This document shows positions 1 through 8,573 of a stretch of DNA of 64,000 bases, one piece after another. Source of the stretch: Microbacterium endophyticum (GTDB taxonomy: Bacteria > Actinomycetota > Actinomycetes > Actinomycetales > Microbacteriaceae); contig NZ_CP049255.1 of the NCBI RefSeq assembly GCF_011047135.1, forward strand, positions 1,364,001 through 1,428,000, written 5' to 3'. The number at the start of each line of letters is the position of its first letter. Position 1 is the stretch's first letter. The translations under genes were made by a program, and so were the position numbers. Below the pieces are notes generated by a model, which made no database searches, was not told the DNA's origin, and worked only from the letters and a program-made list of their open reading frames with translations.

Positions 1-531
1 GCGTCGGTGGATCGCGTAGGCGAGGCCGAGACCGACGACCACGTATATCGCCCATGCCTGCACACCCCAGTGCAGATAGGTCTGGCTGAGCGCGGACTGC
101 GCGAGTTGCTCCGGCGTACCGGTTACCCCGGGCCGCGGGGTGACGAAGTGGCTGAGGGGCTCGCTGACGCCATAGAAGACCAGGCCGATCCCCATTCCGG
201 CGGCAAAAAGCAGCGAGAACCAGGCCCCGAGTGAGAACTCGGGTTTCTCGTTGTCGGAGCCGAGCTTGATGTCACCGAACCTGCTAAAACCGAGAAAGAA
301 TGCGAAGGCCACGAAGAACGCGGCGATCAGCACGTAGTACCAGTTGAACGCGCTGATGATCGAAGACTGAATAGCCCCGAACATTGCCTCCGCGGCATCT
401 GGTGCAATGAGTGCGAACCCGCTGAAGGCAAGCACCACGACCGCTGCAGGCCAGAAGACCCAGCGTTTGATCGTGGACTTTGGTTCGGGCATTTGTGGCG
501 CAGTCGCGCGGGTGGTTTCAGCATCCGGCAT
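1..531 (-). CDS. BCCT family transporter, N-terminal part (cut by window edge)
   Basis: This is the N-terminal 177 codons of a betaine/choline/carnitine-type secondary transporter; the rest lies beyond base 1. I read it by translating the minus strand. A hydrophilic N-terminus (MPDAETTRATAPQMPEPK) is followed by hydrophobic helices. The family hallmark FSLGAWFSLLFAAGMGIGLV then leads into YGVSEPLSHF, and the stretch ending in LHWGVQAWAIY is also typical of BCCT carriers. Such carriers import compatible solutes or their precursors, driven by Na+ or H+. The start is the ATG at 531-529. It sits 6 nt behind a TACGGT -10 box with a CTGACA -35 box 18 bp further up, so the mRNA is probably leaderless. 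It lies downstream of dcd on the same strand but has its own promoter. The substrate cannot be read from this fragment. Confidence 0.88.
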   Translation of the reverse strand, partial: MPDAETTRATAPQMPEPKSTIKRWVFWPAAVVVLAFSGFALIAPDAAEAMFGAIQSSIISAFNWYYVLIAAFFVAFAFFLGFSRFGDIKLGSDNEKPEFSLGAWFSLLFAAGMGIGLVFYGVSEPLSHFVTPRPGVTGTPEQLAQSALSQTYLHWGVQAWAIYVVVGLGLAYAIHRR

Positions 532-567
532 TCCGACACCGTAACGAACGCTGAGAGCGCTTGTCAG
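532..567 (-). promoter_or_regulatory. Leaderless promoter of the BCCT transporter gene
   Basis: On the minus strand, CTGACA (562-567, one mismatch to TTGACA) is followed by an 18-bp spacer and TACGGT (538-543). The ATG at 531 comes after only 6 more bases. Transcription would begin at or next to the start codon, leaving no room for a ribosome binding site. This is the clearest two-box example of the leaderless arrangement repeated through the window. Confidence 0.55.
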
Positions 568-577
568 CTTGGGGCGG

Positions 578-1183
578 TCAGTTGCCCGCGGATCCCAGAT
601 CTGTTAGGCCGACATTTGTGCGGTGAAAGTTGAGCGCCGAGCGGGATGCCGTCGGCCCCCGCTGACCCTGGTATCGATTGCCGTAGGGGCCGGTTCCGTA
701 GGGGTTGTCGGCAGGCGACGAGAGGCGGAAGAAGCACAACTGACCGATCTTCATGCCGGGCCAGAGTTTGATGGGGAGTGTTGCCACGTTCGAAAGCTCG
801 AGCGTGACGTGACCGGTGAAGCCGGGGTCGATGAAGCCGGCGGTGGAGTGCGTGAGCAGCCCGAGGCGGCCAAGTGAAGACTTGCCCTCGAGGCGTGCGG
901 CGACATCTTCGGGGAGCGAGACCTGTTCGAACGTGGCGCCGAGCGCGAATTCGCCGGGGTGCAGGATGAACGGCTCGTCGGGCGAGACCTCGATGAGGCG
1001 CGTGAGATCGGGCTGATCTTCGGCGGGATCGATGAAAGGGTACTTGTGGTTATCGAAGAGCCGGAAGTACCTGTCGAGGCGCACATCGACGCTCGACGGC
1101 TGCACCATCTCGGAGTCGAAGGGGGCAAGCCCGATACGGCCGGAGCCCAGTTCTTTGCGGATATCGCCATCAGAGAGCAGCAC
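578..1183 (-). CDS. dcd: dCTP deaminase
   Basis: Deaminates dCTP in the supply of dUMP/dTMP; many actinobacterial members are bifunctional and also hydrolyse dUTP. The 201-residue protein has the usual family length. It starts [12 protein letters not shown] and contains [17 protein letters not shown], the core [19 protein letters not shown] and [16 protein letters not shown], which form the substrate-binding and catalytic region (Glu/Ser/Arg of the E-G-K-S-S-L-G-R motif), and ends with the ordered tail [15 protein letters not shown]. The start is GTG at 1183-1181, 6 nt behind a TAGGCT -10 box, which suggests a leaderless mRNA. tRNA-Gly lies divergently 60 bp away. Whether this copy also hydrolyses dUTP is inference. 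Confidence 0.97.
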   Translation of the reverse strand: MLLSDGDIRKELGSGRIGLAPFDSEMVQPSSVDVRLDRYFRLFDNHKYPFIDPAEDQPDLTRLIEVSPDEPFILHPGEFALGATFEQVSLPEDVAARLEGKSSLGRLGLLTHSTAGFIDPGFTGHVTLELSNVATLPIKLWPGMKIGQLCFFRLSSPADNPYGTGPYGNRYQGQRGPTASRSALNFHRTNVGLTDLGSAGN

Positions 1184-1243
1184 GGGTTCAGCCTATCGGC
1201 GGAGGGGCCTGCTGTTATGCTTGCCGGGCGTCTTCTGGCGCAT

Positions 1244-1317
1244 GGGGCTGTAGTTCAATGGCAGAACTTCTGCTTCCCAAGCAGATAGCGCGGGTTCGAT
1301 TCCCGTCAGCCCCTCCA
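1244..1317 (+). tRNA. tRNA-Gly (anticodon CCC)
   Basis: A full cloverleaf can be drawn. The acceptor strand GGGGCTG pairs with CAGCCCC near the 3' end. The anticodon arm is TCTGC-TTCCCAA-GCAGA, giving anticodon CCC. The T arm is GCGGG-TTCGATT-CCCGT (one wobble pair). The discriminator T is followed by an encoded CCA (1315-1317). Without CCA the gene is 1244-1314. A strong hairpin follows immediately. Confidence 0.95.
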
Positions 1318-1355
1318 AGCTCTCACGTGCGACCAAAGGTCGTGCGGGAGAGCTT
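1317..1355 (+). terminator. Hairpin downstream of tRNA-Gly
   Basis: AAGCTCTC (1317-1324) pairs with GAGAGCTT (1348-1355), and an inner arm (GCGACC with GGTCGTGC) closes on AAA. The T-run after it is short, so this is either a weak intrinsic terminator or a processing hairpin for the tRNA transcript. The rest of the 1356-1596 gap holds no gene; it contains partial copies of the tRNA T arm (see findings). Confidence 0.55.
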
Positions 1356-1596
1356 TCGTGTTGTACCGCGATCGAACCCGCGGGTGGGCCCCATCGCGGA
1401 GGCTCCGCGCGCCGCGCAGCGGCGGGTGGAGTGCGATGGGACGATTCCCGTCAGCTCGACGGTGTCGAGCCCGGGCGCGGTCCGGTAGATTCATCAACAC
1501 TTTCAGCATTTCCCTCGCACAAGACGCTGCGGCGACTGGTCACCGCGTCCGTCACAACCGCACAGAAGACGCGCGCAGCGCGACGAACGGAGAATC

Positions 1597-2181
1597 GTGT
1601 CCTTAATCTCATCCGTCTTGGCAGGGGCCGGAACCTCGTCAGAAGAAAGCGTCGACATTTTCTTCTACATCATCCTCGCCGTGATACTGGCGCTCGTCGT
1701 CTTTGTGATGAGGTGGATATTCGCCCGGCGAGCCAACAAGAAGGTGGCTGGCACGGCTGGCGGAGCATCCGATGGTTTGGCTATTCGAATCGCACCGGCA
1801 CCGCCCTTTCCCGAAGACGTGGCTCGCCTTCGCACGCTGCTGGGTGCGACCTCACCGGCGCCCCGCATCACGCGCTACAGCGTCCCCGTGGTGACCACAG
1901 ACGACTACTCTCTAACGATCCGCGACAAGAAGATCGGCGAGATCGTCTCGATCCCCCTGAAGAACATCGCCTCGATCGAAGCACGGGAGGCCGCGATCAC
2001 CCCAAAGGGCACCTTCATCGCCCTAAAGTACCCGTCGTTGTGGATCACGATCCGACGAGAAACAAGCGAACTGGCTATGGCGCTTACGCCCATCGCCGGC
2101 ACTTACGACAAGGTGCGTCAGTCGGACGTCGAAGCCATGGCTGCTGAGCTCGAATCCCGCCTCAACATGACCCATCCCTGA
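1597..2181 (+). CDS. Single-pass membrane protein of unknown function
   Basis: A 194-residue protein. A short N-terminus is followed by one strong transmembrane helix at about residues 20-41 (IDFF-like FFYIILAVILALVVFVMRW), then a basic ARRANKK stretch (inside-positive) and a soluble domain of about 150 residues rich in beta-type segments. I do not recognise the soluble domain; no catalytic motif is apparent. The start is GTG at 1597, preceded by a GGAGA ribosome binding site. It stands alone between tRNA-Gly and an SDR gene on the same strand. The coding call rests on frame length, start signal and a sensible membrane topology. Confidence 0.75.
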   Translation: MSLISSVLAGAGTSSEESVDIFFYIILAVILALVVFVMRWIFARRANKKVAGTAGGASDGLAIRIAPAPPFPEDVARLRTLLGATSPAPRITRYSVPVVTTDDYSLTIRDKKIGEIVSIPLKNIASIEAREAAITPKGTFIALKYPSLWITIRRETSELAMALTPIAGTYDKVRQSDVEAMAAELESRLNMTHP

Positions 2182-2354
2182 CGCATGGTGAGCGTGGCCT
2201 GACCCGCGGCGAGACGGGATGCGCGACGGTCGCACAACCTGTCATTTCTGTTGATGGCCGGTATCAGCGATCACCCATTCCCGCCCCGACGCACTGGCGC
2301 TAGCGTCGAATCAGAGCGGCATCGCGGCCGCTCAGCAACACTGCGGGAGCGTCA

Positions 2355-3128
2355 ATGACCACTTCGTACTCAGGGCTGACCGACCGCACCGTGGTCGTCA
2401 CGGGTGCCGCTCGCGGGCAAGGACTCGCGGCAGCCATCCTGATGGCGCAATCCGGCGCGCGCGTCATCGCGACCGACGTCGCCGAGACGGCGCCCGAACT
2501 CGATGCGACGCCGGTGACCTACCGCCAGCTCGATGTGCGAGACGAAACCGGCTGGGCAGTGCTTGCCACCGACCTCGCGGCGTCGCTCGCAGACGCGCCG
2601 CTCCTTGGCCTCGTCAACAACGCGGGCATCACTCATCGCACCCGGCTTGGCGAGACAGAGCTCGTCGACTGGGACCGTGTCATCGCGGTCAACCTCACGG
2701 GGGCGATGCTCGGCATTCAGGCACTCGCGCCGCTCATGGCCGAGGGCTCTTCCATCGTGAACGTCGGCTCGTCGGCAGCACTCACGGCGCATTACCCGGT
2801 CGCCTACACGGTGAGCAAGTGGGGGCTACGGGGTCTGACACACGTCGCGGCGACCGAATATGGAGCACGCGGCATCCGTGTGAACATCGTGCACCCCGGC
2901 TTTATCGAAACGCCCATGACAGCAAACGCGCCCGATGCGATGCGTAGCGCCCAACTGGACCTCACGCCGCTCGGGCATATGGGAGCCGCCCGAGACGTTG
3001 CGAGTGTGGTCGCCTTTTTGGTGTCGGATGCCGCGGCCTACATTTCCGGCGCCGAGATCCCCGTCGATGGTGGCTTCACCTCGTCGGCCGGCGTCAAGGT
3101 GATGTCCGACCGCATCAGACGCGGCTGA
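2355..3128 (+). CDS. SDR family NAD(P)-dependent oxidoreductase
   Basis: A classical short-chain dehydrogenase of 257 residues. The Rossmann glycine motif TGAARGQG lies at about residues 16-23, a cofactor-specificity Asp at ATDVAE, the NNAG motif in LVNNAGITHRT, the catalytic Ser in VNVGSSAA and the Tyr-Lys pair in YTVSKWGLRG. The C-terminal part carries the PG-type loop VHPGFIETPM. The ATG at 2355 has GGGAG upstream. It is convergent with ribokinase, only 10 bp apart. The substrate is not evident; an alcohol or sugar-alcohol function is possible. Confidence 0.93.
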   Translation: MTTSYSGLTDRTVVVTGAARGQGLAAAILMAQSGARVIATDVAETAPELDATPVTYRQLDVRDETGWAVLATDLAASLADAPLLGLVNNAGITHRTRLGETELVDWDRVIAVNLTGAMLGIQALAPLMAEGSSIVNVGSSAALTAHYPVAYTVSKWGLRGLTHVAATEYGARGIRVNIVHPGFIETPMTANAPDAMRSAQLDLTPLGHMGAARDVASVVAFLVSDAAAYISGAEIPVDGGFTSSAGVKVMSDRIRRG

Positions 3129-3138
3129 CACCTGCGCT

Positions 3139-3978
3139 TCAGCGGTACGTGGGGAGCTTCGCGAGCGGCGGCTGAGCGCCCAGGTGCGTCACGGCATCCG
3201 CGCCGACAGCACAGGCTGCCGCAAGCGCTTCGGCGGGGTCCCACCCGGCGTGAAGCGCCACGGTGAGCGCGGCGCAAAACGCATCGCCCGCACCCACTGC
3301 GCTGATCGAGTGCACACGCGGCGCTGTCGCACGAGCGATCTCTTTGCCGTGCGAAAAGAGCGCAGCCCCCGCCGCGCCTTCGGTGACGGCAACGAGCTTT
3401 GCCTCTTTGAGAACCGGAAGCGCGGCGAACTCGGTTTCGTTGACGATGAACAGATCTGCCCGGTCGACAACCGGCTGGGGCACGTCCTGCGCGGGAGCGG
3501 CGTTCACCACAAAGTAGCCCGGCACAACGGCGGCGAGCGCTTCAACCGTCGCCATCGGAATTTCAAGCTGCGCCAGCACGGCTTCGTTTTCGTCGAAGGT
3601 CACGCCGTCGATCGACACCGTGGCGTTGGCCCCGGCACACACGACGATGCTGTTCTCGCCGGTTTCGTCGACCGTGATCAGCGCGGTTCCGGTTGCATCT
3701 TCGCCGAGCCAGACATCACTCACGTTGACTCCGACATCGCGGAGGTTCTGCAGCATCGCTTGGCCGTCGCTGTCGTCGCCAACGGCACCGACCATGCGCA
3801 CGGTGGCGCCGAGACGAGCCGCAGCGACAGCCTGGTTCGCACCTTTGCCCCCGGCATCCCGTCGCAACGCGTTGCCCATCACAGTCTCGCCCGGTGCGGG
3901 AAGACGCACCACGGATGCCGTCACGTCAACGTTGATACTGCCTACAACGCAGAGTGTGCCCAGTGCCGAAAGATCCAT
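3139..3978 (-). CDS. rbsK: Ribokinase (PfkB family carbohydrate kinase)
   Basis: Phosphorylates ribose, or a similar sugar, with ATP at the 5 position. The 279-residue protein opens with the beta strand VVGSINVDVTASV. It carries the first PfkB signature in GGKGANQAVAAARLG and the second in ISAVGAGDAFCAAL, which holds the anion-hole glycines and catalytic Asp. It is slightly short for a ribokinase (usually about 300), but all core motifs are there. It is divergent from the nucleoside hydrolase gene 100 bp away. Together they suggest nucleoside cleavage followed by ribose phosphorylation. The start is ATG at 3978. Confidence 0.9.
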   Translation of the reverse strand: MDLSALGTLCVVGSINVDVTASVVRLPAPGETVMGNALRRDAGGKGANQAVAAARLGATVRMVGAVGDDSDGQAMLQNLRDVGVNVSDVWLGEDATGTALITVDETGENSIVVCAGANATVSIDGVTFDENEAVLAQLEIPMATVEALAAVVPGYFVVNAAPAQDVPQPVVDRADLFIVNETEFAALPVLKEAKLVAVTEGAAGAALFSHGKEIARATAPRVHSISAVGAGDAFCAALTVALHAGWDPAEALAAACAVGADAVTHLGAQPPLAKLPTYR

Positions 3979-4078
3979 ACCGCCATTTCATCATGCGATG
4001 AGGGGGTATAACCGAAGGGGTGCTTTTGGCGCCCCTTCCCGGACAACGCGGTCCCCAGCCCCCGATGTGAGGAGCCGT

Positions 4079-5032
4079 ATGAGCACCCCCACCCCCGTAT
4101 TTCTCGACTGCGACACCGGCATCGACGACTCTGTCGCCCTGGCCTACCTCTTGCGCTCGCCCGCGATCAACCTCGTCGGTGTCGGCACTGTAAGCGGAAA
4201 TACTGACTCCGCTCAAGCCGCCCGCAATACCCTCGACCTGCTGGCGGTCGCTGGCCGCGACGACATTCCTGTCGCCGTGGGCGCGCACGATTTCACGAGC
4301 CACCCCTACGACGGCGGCGCACCGCACGTGCACGGCGACAACGGCGTCGGCGATGTCGTTCTGCCCACGTCGTCGCAGCCCATCGACGAGCGCACCGCCG
4401 TGCAGTTGTTGATCGACCTGTCTCACACCTACGCGGGCACACTGCATCTTTTGACGATCGGTCCTCTTACCAACATCGCGGCAGCCCTCGCCGCCGACCC
4501 GACTCTGCCTGAACGCATCGCCGCAGTCACAACGATGGGTGGCACGGCCCTCGCCGCCGGCAACATTTCGCCCGTCGCCGAGGCCAACATCGGCAATGAT
4601 CCCGAGGCGGCATCCGTTGTGTTCAGCGCCGATTGGGATGTCACGATCGTGCCTCTCGACGTCACGATGGAACACACCCTCTCGGATGCCGACCGCCACG
4701 CACTCCTCGAAAGCCCATCGCCGTTGGCACGCACAGTGGGCGAGATTCTCGATCACTACCTCGACTTCTACCTGCCGCAATATGGCGAGCGCGTGAGCTC
4801 GCTGCACGACCCGCTGGCTGCCGTGATCGCAGCCGGGGCCGCCACCATCACGCGCGCGCCGCTCGTGCCGGTTCAGGTCGATACGACGAATGGTCCTGGC
4901 CGCGGCCAGACCGTCGTTGACCTTCGCGGTCAGCGCCTGGGTGACCGCAACCACGAGGGCGTTCGCACCCGGTTTGTGCGCGATGTGAAAAGCGGAACCG
5001 CGGCGCACCTGGTCGAGGTCATCACCAGCTGA
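4079..5032 (+). CDS. Nucleoside hydrolase (inosine/uridine-preferring type)
   Basis: Cleaves the N-glycosidic bond of ribonucleosides to free base and ribose. The 317-residue protein starts with PVFLDCDTGIDDSVALAYLL, whose Asp cluster binds the catalytic Ca2+. It continues with the family patterns VHGDNGVGD, LLTIGPLTNIAAAL and a late Asp-Pro-Leu-Ala (HDPLAAV) that supplies another metal or substrate contact. I chose the ATG at 4079, which has GAGGAG just upstream; the frame is open further 5' but that part runs antisense to ribokinase. It is divergent from rbsK, an arrangement that fits salvage of the released ribose. Confidence 0.93.
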   Translation: MSTPTPVFLDCDTGIDDSVALAYLLRSPAINLVGVGTVSGNTDSAQAARNTLDLLAVAGRDDIPVAVGAHDFTSHPYDGGAPHVHGDNGVGDVVLPTSSQPIDERTAVQLLIDLSHTYAGTLHLLTIGPLTNIAAALAADPTLPERIAAVTTMGGTALAAGNISPVAEANIGNDPEAASVVFSADWDVTIVPLDVTMEHTLSDADRHALLESPSPLARTVGEILDHYLDFYLPQYGERVSSLHDPLAAVIAAGAATITRAPLVPVQVDTTNGPGRGQTVVDLRGQRLGDRNHEGVRTRFVRDVKSGTAAHLVEVITS

Positions 5033-5948
5033 GCAGGCGCGGGTGGTGGTCGATGTCTACCCCGAGACGTATCGCTCATGGGCTGCGGGTCGAATTTCTC
5101 GGGGCGACGTCATCACTGTTTTGCGCACAGGTGCTCCGATTTCGGATGCGAAGGCGCGTGCGCAGTTTGATCGCGATGTTGTGCCGGTAGCTGAGGTCGA
5201 GACAACGGGGCGCTTACGAAAGCGTGCCGAAGCCCTCGCCGAGAAAGCTCAGCCGCACACAATCGCAGAACGCCACGGCGACGCGCGTGAAAACGCTGGT
5301 GCCGAGGTAAATGATGCCGAAGTAGCTGATCCCGCTCTCGAGGGCCAGCCTCGTGATGAGCGCACGACCGATCAGGTCCGTGCAGATCTGCTCGCAGACA
5401 TGTTGTTGACTGCTGGTCCCGTCGCGGGTTATGTGCCCGGCGACAGCAAAGGTGAGGGCGGACGCGGTCTCGGGGCTATCCGGGCGATTGTGCAGGTCAC
5501 TGTTCCGGCGACGATTCTGTGCGGCTCTGTTTCCGCGCCCGGAGATGCGGGGCGTATGGGGCTTGTCGACCCCGAAACCGCCCGTTGCCTCGCCGGCAAC
5601 GTTCCTGGGTGGGATCGCGTGTTCACCGATCCCGTCAGTCTTGATGTGCTCGCCGTTGATCGGTATCGCCCGAGCGAGCAACTCAGGAGACATTTGCGAG
5701 CGCGCGATCAGCATTGCCGATTCGTGGGATGCCGCACGCCCGCGTACCGCTGCGATATCGACCACACGATCGATGCCGCCCTCGGAGGGCAAACCGAAGT
5801 CGCAAACTTGGCCCATCTCTGCCGAAGACACCACTCGTTGAAACATGCCACGGCGTGGAGCGTGAAGCAGAAGCCCGGCGGGGTTCTGGAGTGGATATCG
5901 CCGACCGGTCGAAGCTACATCGACAGAACGCCGGGCGTGATGTTCTAC
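5033..5948 (+). pseudogene. Truncated DUF222/HNH endonuclease remnant
   Basis: The frame matches the intact gene at 32546-33856 but begins at the equivalent of about residue 104 (YPETYRSWAAGRIS against YPETFASWSAGRIS). It also lacks roughly 45 internal residues between AEKAQPHT and RTTDQVRADL. The HNH part is preserved: RARDQHCRFVGC, CDIDHTIDAALGG, LAHLCRRHHSLKHA. The normal stop is lost, so the frame runs on antisense to the EamA gene to about 6425. It starts one base after the nucleoside hydrolase stop and has no ribosome binding site of its own. I read this as a decayed copy. The product of the full gene would be a DUF222-linked HNH nuclease, a family multiplied in Microbacteriaceae. Confidence 0.8.
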
Positions 5949-6895
5949 GGCACCGGGGCACTGAAGGGTTCTTCAGCTGGACCGGGTTCTTCGGCTGGAC
6001 CGGGCCTCTCAGCTGGATCAGACTCTGATGCCGCGCGCGAAGCTCGGCTTGCCCGGCGCGCGGCGAACACGGCGCCCATGCTCGCGACGATCACGAGGGC
6101 GATTCCCACGATTTCGAGCCACACGAGCTCTTGCCCGAGCAGCACCAAGCCCGCAATCGCGGCGGTGGCCGGGCCGAGGCTCATAAGCACGGCGAACACG
6201 GATGCCGCAATCCGACGCAACGCGATGAGCTCGAACGCATACGGAATCGTCGACGACAGCACAGCGACCGCCGCGGCAAGGGCCAGCACGTCTATGCGCC
6301 CAAGCGCCGAGCCCGCGTCGAGAATGCCAAGCGGGGCCGAAATCAGCGCCCCCATCGCCATCGCAAGCGCAAGACCTTGGAGCCCCGGCAGCCCGCTTCC
6401 GACCTTTGCGGACGCCAAAATGTAGCAGGCCCAGCTGGCTCCCGCGCCAAGAGCGAAGATGACACCGAGCGGATCAAGACGATCCCACCCACCGCCACCG
6501 AGAGCCGCGACCCCGGCAAACGCCAGTACTGCCCAGAGCCACGCCGCGCGGCTCCGGCTGGCCACGATCGAAAGAACGAGCGGCCCCAGCACTTCGATCG
6601 TCACCGTCACACCGAGCGCGAGTCGATCGAGAGCGAGGTAGAAAAGCGTATTCATGAGCGCGAGTACGATCCCGAAGATCAAGATTGAGCGCCACGTCGA
6701 CCAGGAGTGCCCCCGCAAGGACGGCCTGGCGACCGCGAGCAGAATTGCCGCCGAGAACGCAAGCCGCAGCATGACCATGCCGAGCGGACCGGTCTGCGGG
6801 AACAACAACACTGCGAAAGAAGCCCCGACTTCTTGGCAGAGGAGCCCCACCCCCACAAGCGTGATCGCTGACGCTGAGCCGAACTTCACTCCCAC
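5945..6895 (-). CDS. EamA family (drug/metabolite superfamily) transporter, RhtA-like
   Basis: A 316-residue inner-membrane protein with about ten hydrophobic helices in two EamA repeats. The first repeat begins near SAITLVGVGLLCQEVGASFA and the second near LGVIFALGAGASWACYILA. The nearest functional analogues are amino-acid exporters such as RhtA (threonine/homoserine); the substrate here is inference. The C-terminal tail (AERPGPAEEPGPAEEPFSAPVP-like, low complexity, 18-bp repeats) overlaps the end of the decayed HNH copy on the other strand, and its stop codon lies within that homology. The tail may therefore have been reshaped when the remnant arrived. Confidence 0.87.
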   Translation of the reverse strand: MGVKFGSASAITLVGVGLLCQEVGASFAVLLFPQTGPLGMVMLRLAFSAAILLAVARPSLRGHSWSTWRSILIFGIVLALMNTLFYLALDRLALGVTVTIEVLGPLVLSIVASRSRAAWLWAVLAFAGVAALGGGGWDRLDPLGVIFALGAGASWACYILASAKVGSGLPGLQGLALAMAMGALISAPLGILDAGSALGRIDVLALAAAVAVLSSTIPYAFELIALRRIAASVFAVLMSLGPATAAIAGLVLLGQELVWLEIVGIALVIVASMGAVFAARRASRASRAASESDPAERPGPAEEPGPAEEPFSAPVP

Positions 6896-6913
6896 GTCGC
6901 GCTCACCGAACGG

Positions 6914-8179
6914 TCACTCCGGCAACGGGCAGACAGCAGCCTGCGCAATAGCGTCGTGATACTGCTCAGCCGTCCAGGGCAGACCCGCATCGGGAGCTGT
7001 TTGACCGGACGCGGCCGGCGCCTTCGACGTAATAGCCGCGATCTGCCACGCCAAGTACGCACCCACGTTTGCATCAGCAGCCGAGTTGTTGAGTACGACC
7101 GAAACCGTCATTCCGGTTGTCGGGTCGGCGAACGATGCCGTGATGTAACCCGGCACCTTGCCGAACTGACCAATCAGGCTTCCGGCCTGGTAAGCGCCAC
7201 CGGTCGATGTGAACCAGGTCGGCCCGCTCGAATCGACGGGCAGCGGCGTGGAAAAACGGTCAGAGCCATCCACACCGAGCGCGTCAACCGCAAGCGCCTG
7301 CGTGTAGTGCCCGAGATCGGTGATACTCGTGACGACACCTGAGTTCGTAAAGCCGATGCTCGACGAGTATTCGGTGACGTCGTCGGGTTCAGCACAGTTG
7401 AGCGCGCCATCTTCGCCCGGAAGCGACAGCGTGCCATCGAGCGCATTCGCCCCGGGCGTTGTCGCGGTGCCGCTCGGCAGAGACGTTGAATCCATCTCAA
7501 GGGGCTCGAAAATGACGTCATCGAAAAGTGCAGCAGCGGTCTTCTGGGTGGCGCTTTCGAGGGCAAGGCCCAGCAGCACGTATCCAGCATCCGAATCGTC
7601 CCAGACGGTACCGGGCACGGCGTCGGTTGCGCGGCCCATTCCGTACGCAACGAGTTCTCTCGGTTCCCAGTTGCGTTCCGGCGTCGAAAGCGACATCGAC
7701 TCGATAACCGGCCAATACGATCCCAGCCCGGACGTACCGTTGCAGAGTTCTTCAAGCGTCGTCGACCCGAGGCCGGCGACGCTCGATACGTAGGTCGATA
7801 CGGGGTCATCGAGCGCAACAACACCGTCATCGACGAGCTGATACAGCGCGTCGCACGTCATCGCACGCGTGACATCGGCGCCGCGGAAAGTCAGTTCGGA
7901 CGCGTCGCCGCTATCGGCCGTGCCGAACCCCGAGACCAATTCTCCGCTCCATGGTGCCCACACACCGACGATGGCGCCCGTTGAGCCGGTCGCCGCCATC
8001 GCGAATTCGACGGCGCTCTGAATTTCAGACGCCGTCTCGTCGGGAAGCTGAGCGTCGACCTGTTCGGGAACATCGACGGTAACCGTGGAGTCGGCTGAGC
8101 ACGCCGAAAGAAGCAGTGTGCTCACTGCAAGAACAGCCCCAAGAACTGCAAAACGACGTCGACCGGATCGGGCCTGCAT
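6914..8179 (-). CDS. Serine-hydrolase (class C beta-lactamase-like) lipoprotein, active site degenerate
   Basis: A 421-residue secreted lipoprotein. It has a basic N-terminus, a hydrophobic helix and the lipobox LLLSAC. The fold pattern is that of the beta-lactamase/DD-peptidase family: YQLVDDGVVALDDPVSTYV, LEELCNGTSGLGSYW, GYVLLGLALESAT and the terminal GKVPGYITASFADPTTGMTV. The catalytic residues are missing. The usual Ser-x-x-Lys is Asp-Val-Thr-Arg (about residue 102), and the usual Tyr-x-Asn is Asp-Ser-Asp just before AGYVLLG. I infer a non-catalytic, possibly binding or regulatory, relative. The start is ATG at 8179, which has GGAGG upstream; a longer start at 8218 is possible but lacks this. 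Confidence 0.82.
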   Translation of the reverse strand: MQARSGRRRFAVLGAVLAVSTLLLSACSADSTVTVDVPEQVDAQLPDETASEIQSAVEFAMAATGSTGAIVGVWAPWSGELVSGFGTADSGDASELTFRGADVTRAMTCDALYQLVDDGVVALDDPVSTYVSSVAGLGSTTLEELCNGTSGLGSYWPVIESMSLSTPERNWEPRELVAYGMGRATDAVPGTVWDDSDAGYVLLGLALESATQKTAAALFDDVIFEPLEMDSTSLPSGTATTPGANALDGTLSLPGEDGALNCAEPDDVTEYSSSIGFTNSGVVTSITDLGHYTQALAVDALGVDGSDRFSTPLPVDSSGPTWFTSTGGAYQAGSLIGQFGKVPGYITASFADPTTGMTVSVVLNNSAADANVGAYLAWQIAAITSKAPAASGQTAPDAGLPWTAEQYHDAIAQAAVCPLPE

Positions 8180-8261
8180 CCTCACCCCTCCGTGATCGTG
8201 CTTCACCGATTCAAACATACGGATATCACGGTCCCATCACATCATTCTTTAGGCTGAGAAC

Positions 8262-8570
8262 ATGCCCCATAACTTTGATGCAGCTGTGCAGACCGGCGTG
8301 CTCGCGCACATGAACGGTGACCACTCAGACGACAATCTGCTCATCGTGCGAGCATTCGCCGACAGCTCAGCGGTGGGTGCGACGATGACCGATTTCGATG
8401 GCGCCGGCGGCACGTGGACTGCAGCGGATGCCGCGGGCAGCACTTCCGACGTGCGTGTCGCCTGGCCGAACGGCCCGATCTCGGAACGACGCGAAGTGCG
8501 TCGCGAGATCGTCGCGCTCTACGACGAAGCCTGTGCACGTCTCGGCGTCGAACCACGGCCACACGAGTAA
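8262..8570 (+). CDS. DUF2470 domain protein (heme/iron-associated)
   Basis: A 102-residue protein matching DUF2470, a small domain found alone or at the C-terminus of heme-utilisation and pyridoxamine-oxidase-like proteins. The typical N-terminal pattern is present: VLAHMNGDHSDDNLLIVRAF, with the HMNxDH core, followed by ATMTDFDGAGGTW and a C-terminal REVRREIVALYDEA helix. It precedes heme oxygenase by 42 bp, which supports a role in heme handling. The ATG at 8262 is 6 nt behind a TAGGCT -10 box, so a leaderless mRNA is likely. Confidence 0.88.
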   Translation: MPHNFDAAVQTGVLAHMNGDHSDDNLLIVRAFADSSAVGATMTDFDGAGGTWTAADAAGSTSDVRVAWPNGPISERREVRREIVALYDEACARLGVEPRPHE

Positions 8571-8573
8571 CTT

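Noticed and set aside
5949..6425. Extension of the HNH frame to a 460-residue protein
   Set aside because: After 5948 the sequence has no similarity to DUF222/HNH proteins and runs antisense to the EamA gene; it is read-through of a remnant.
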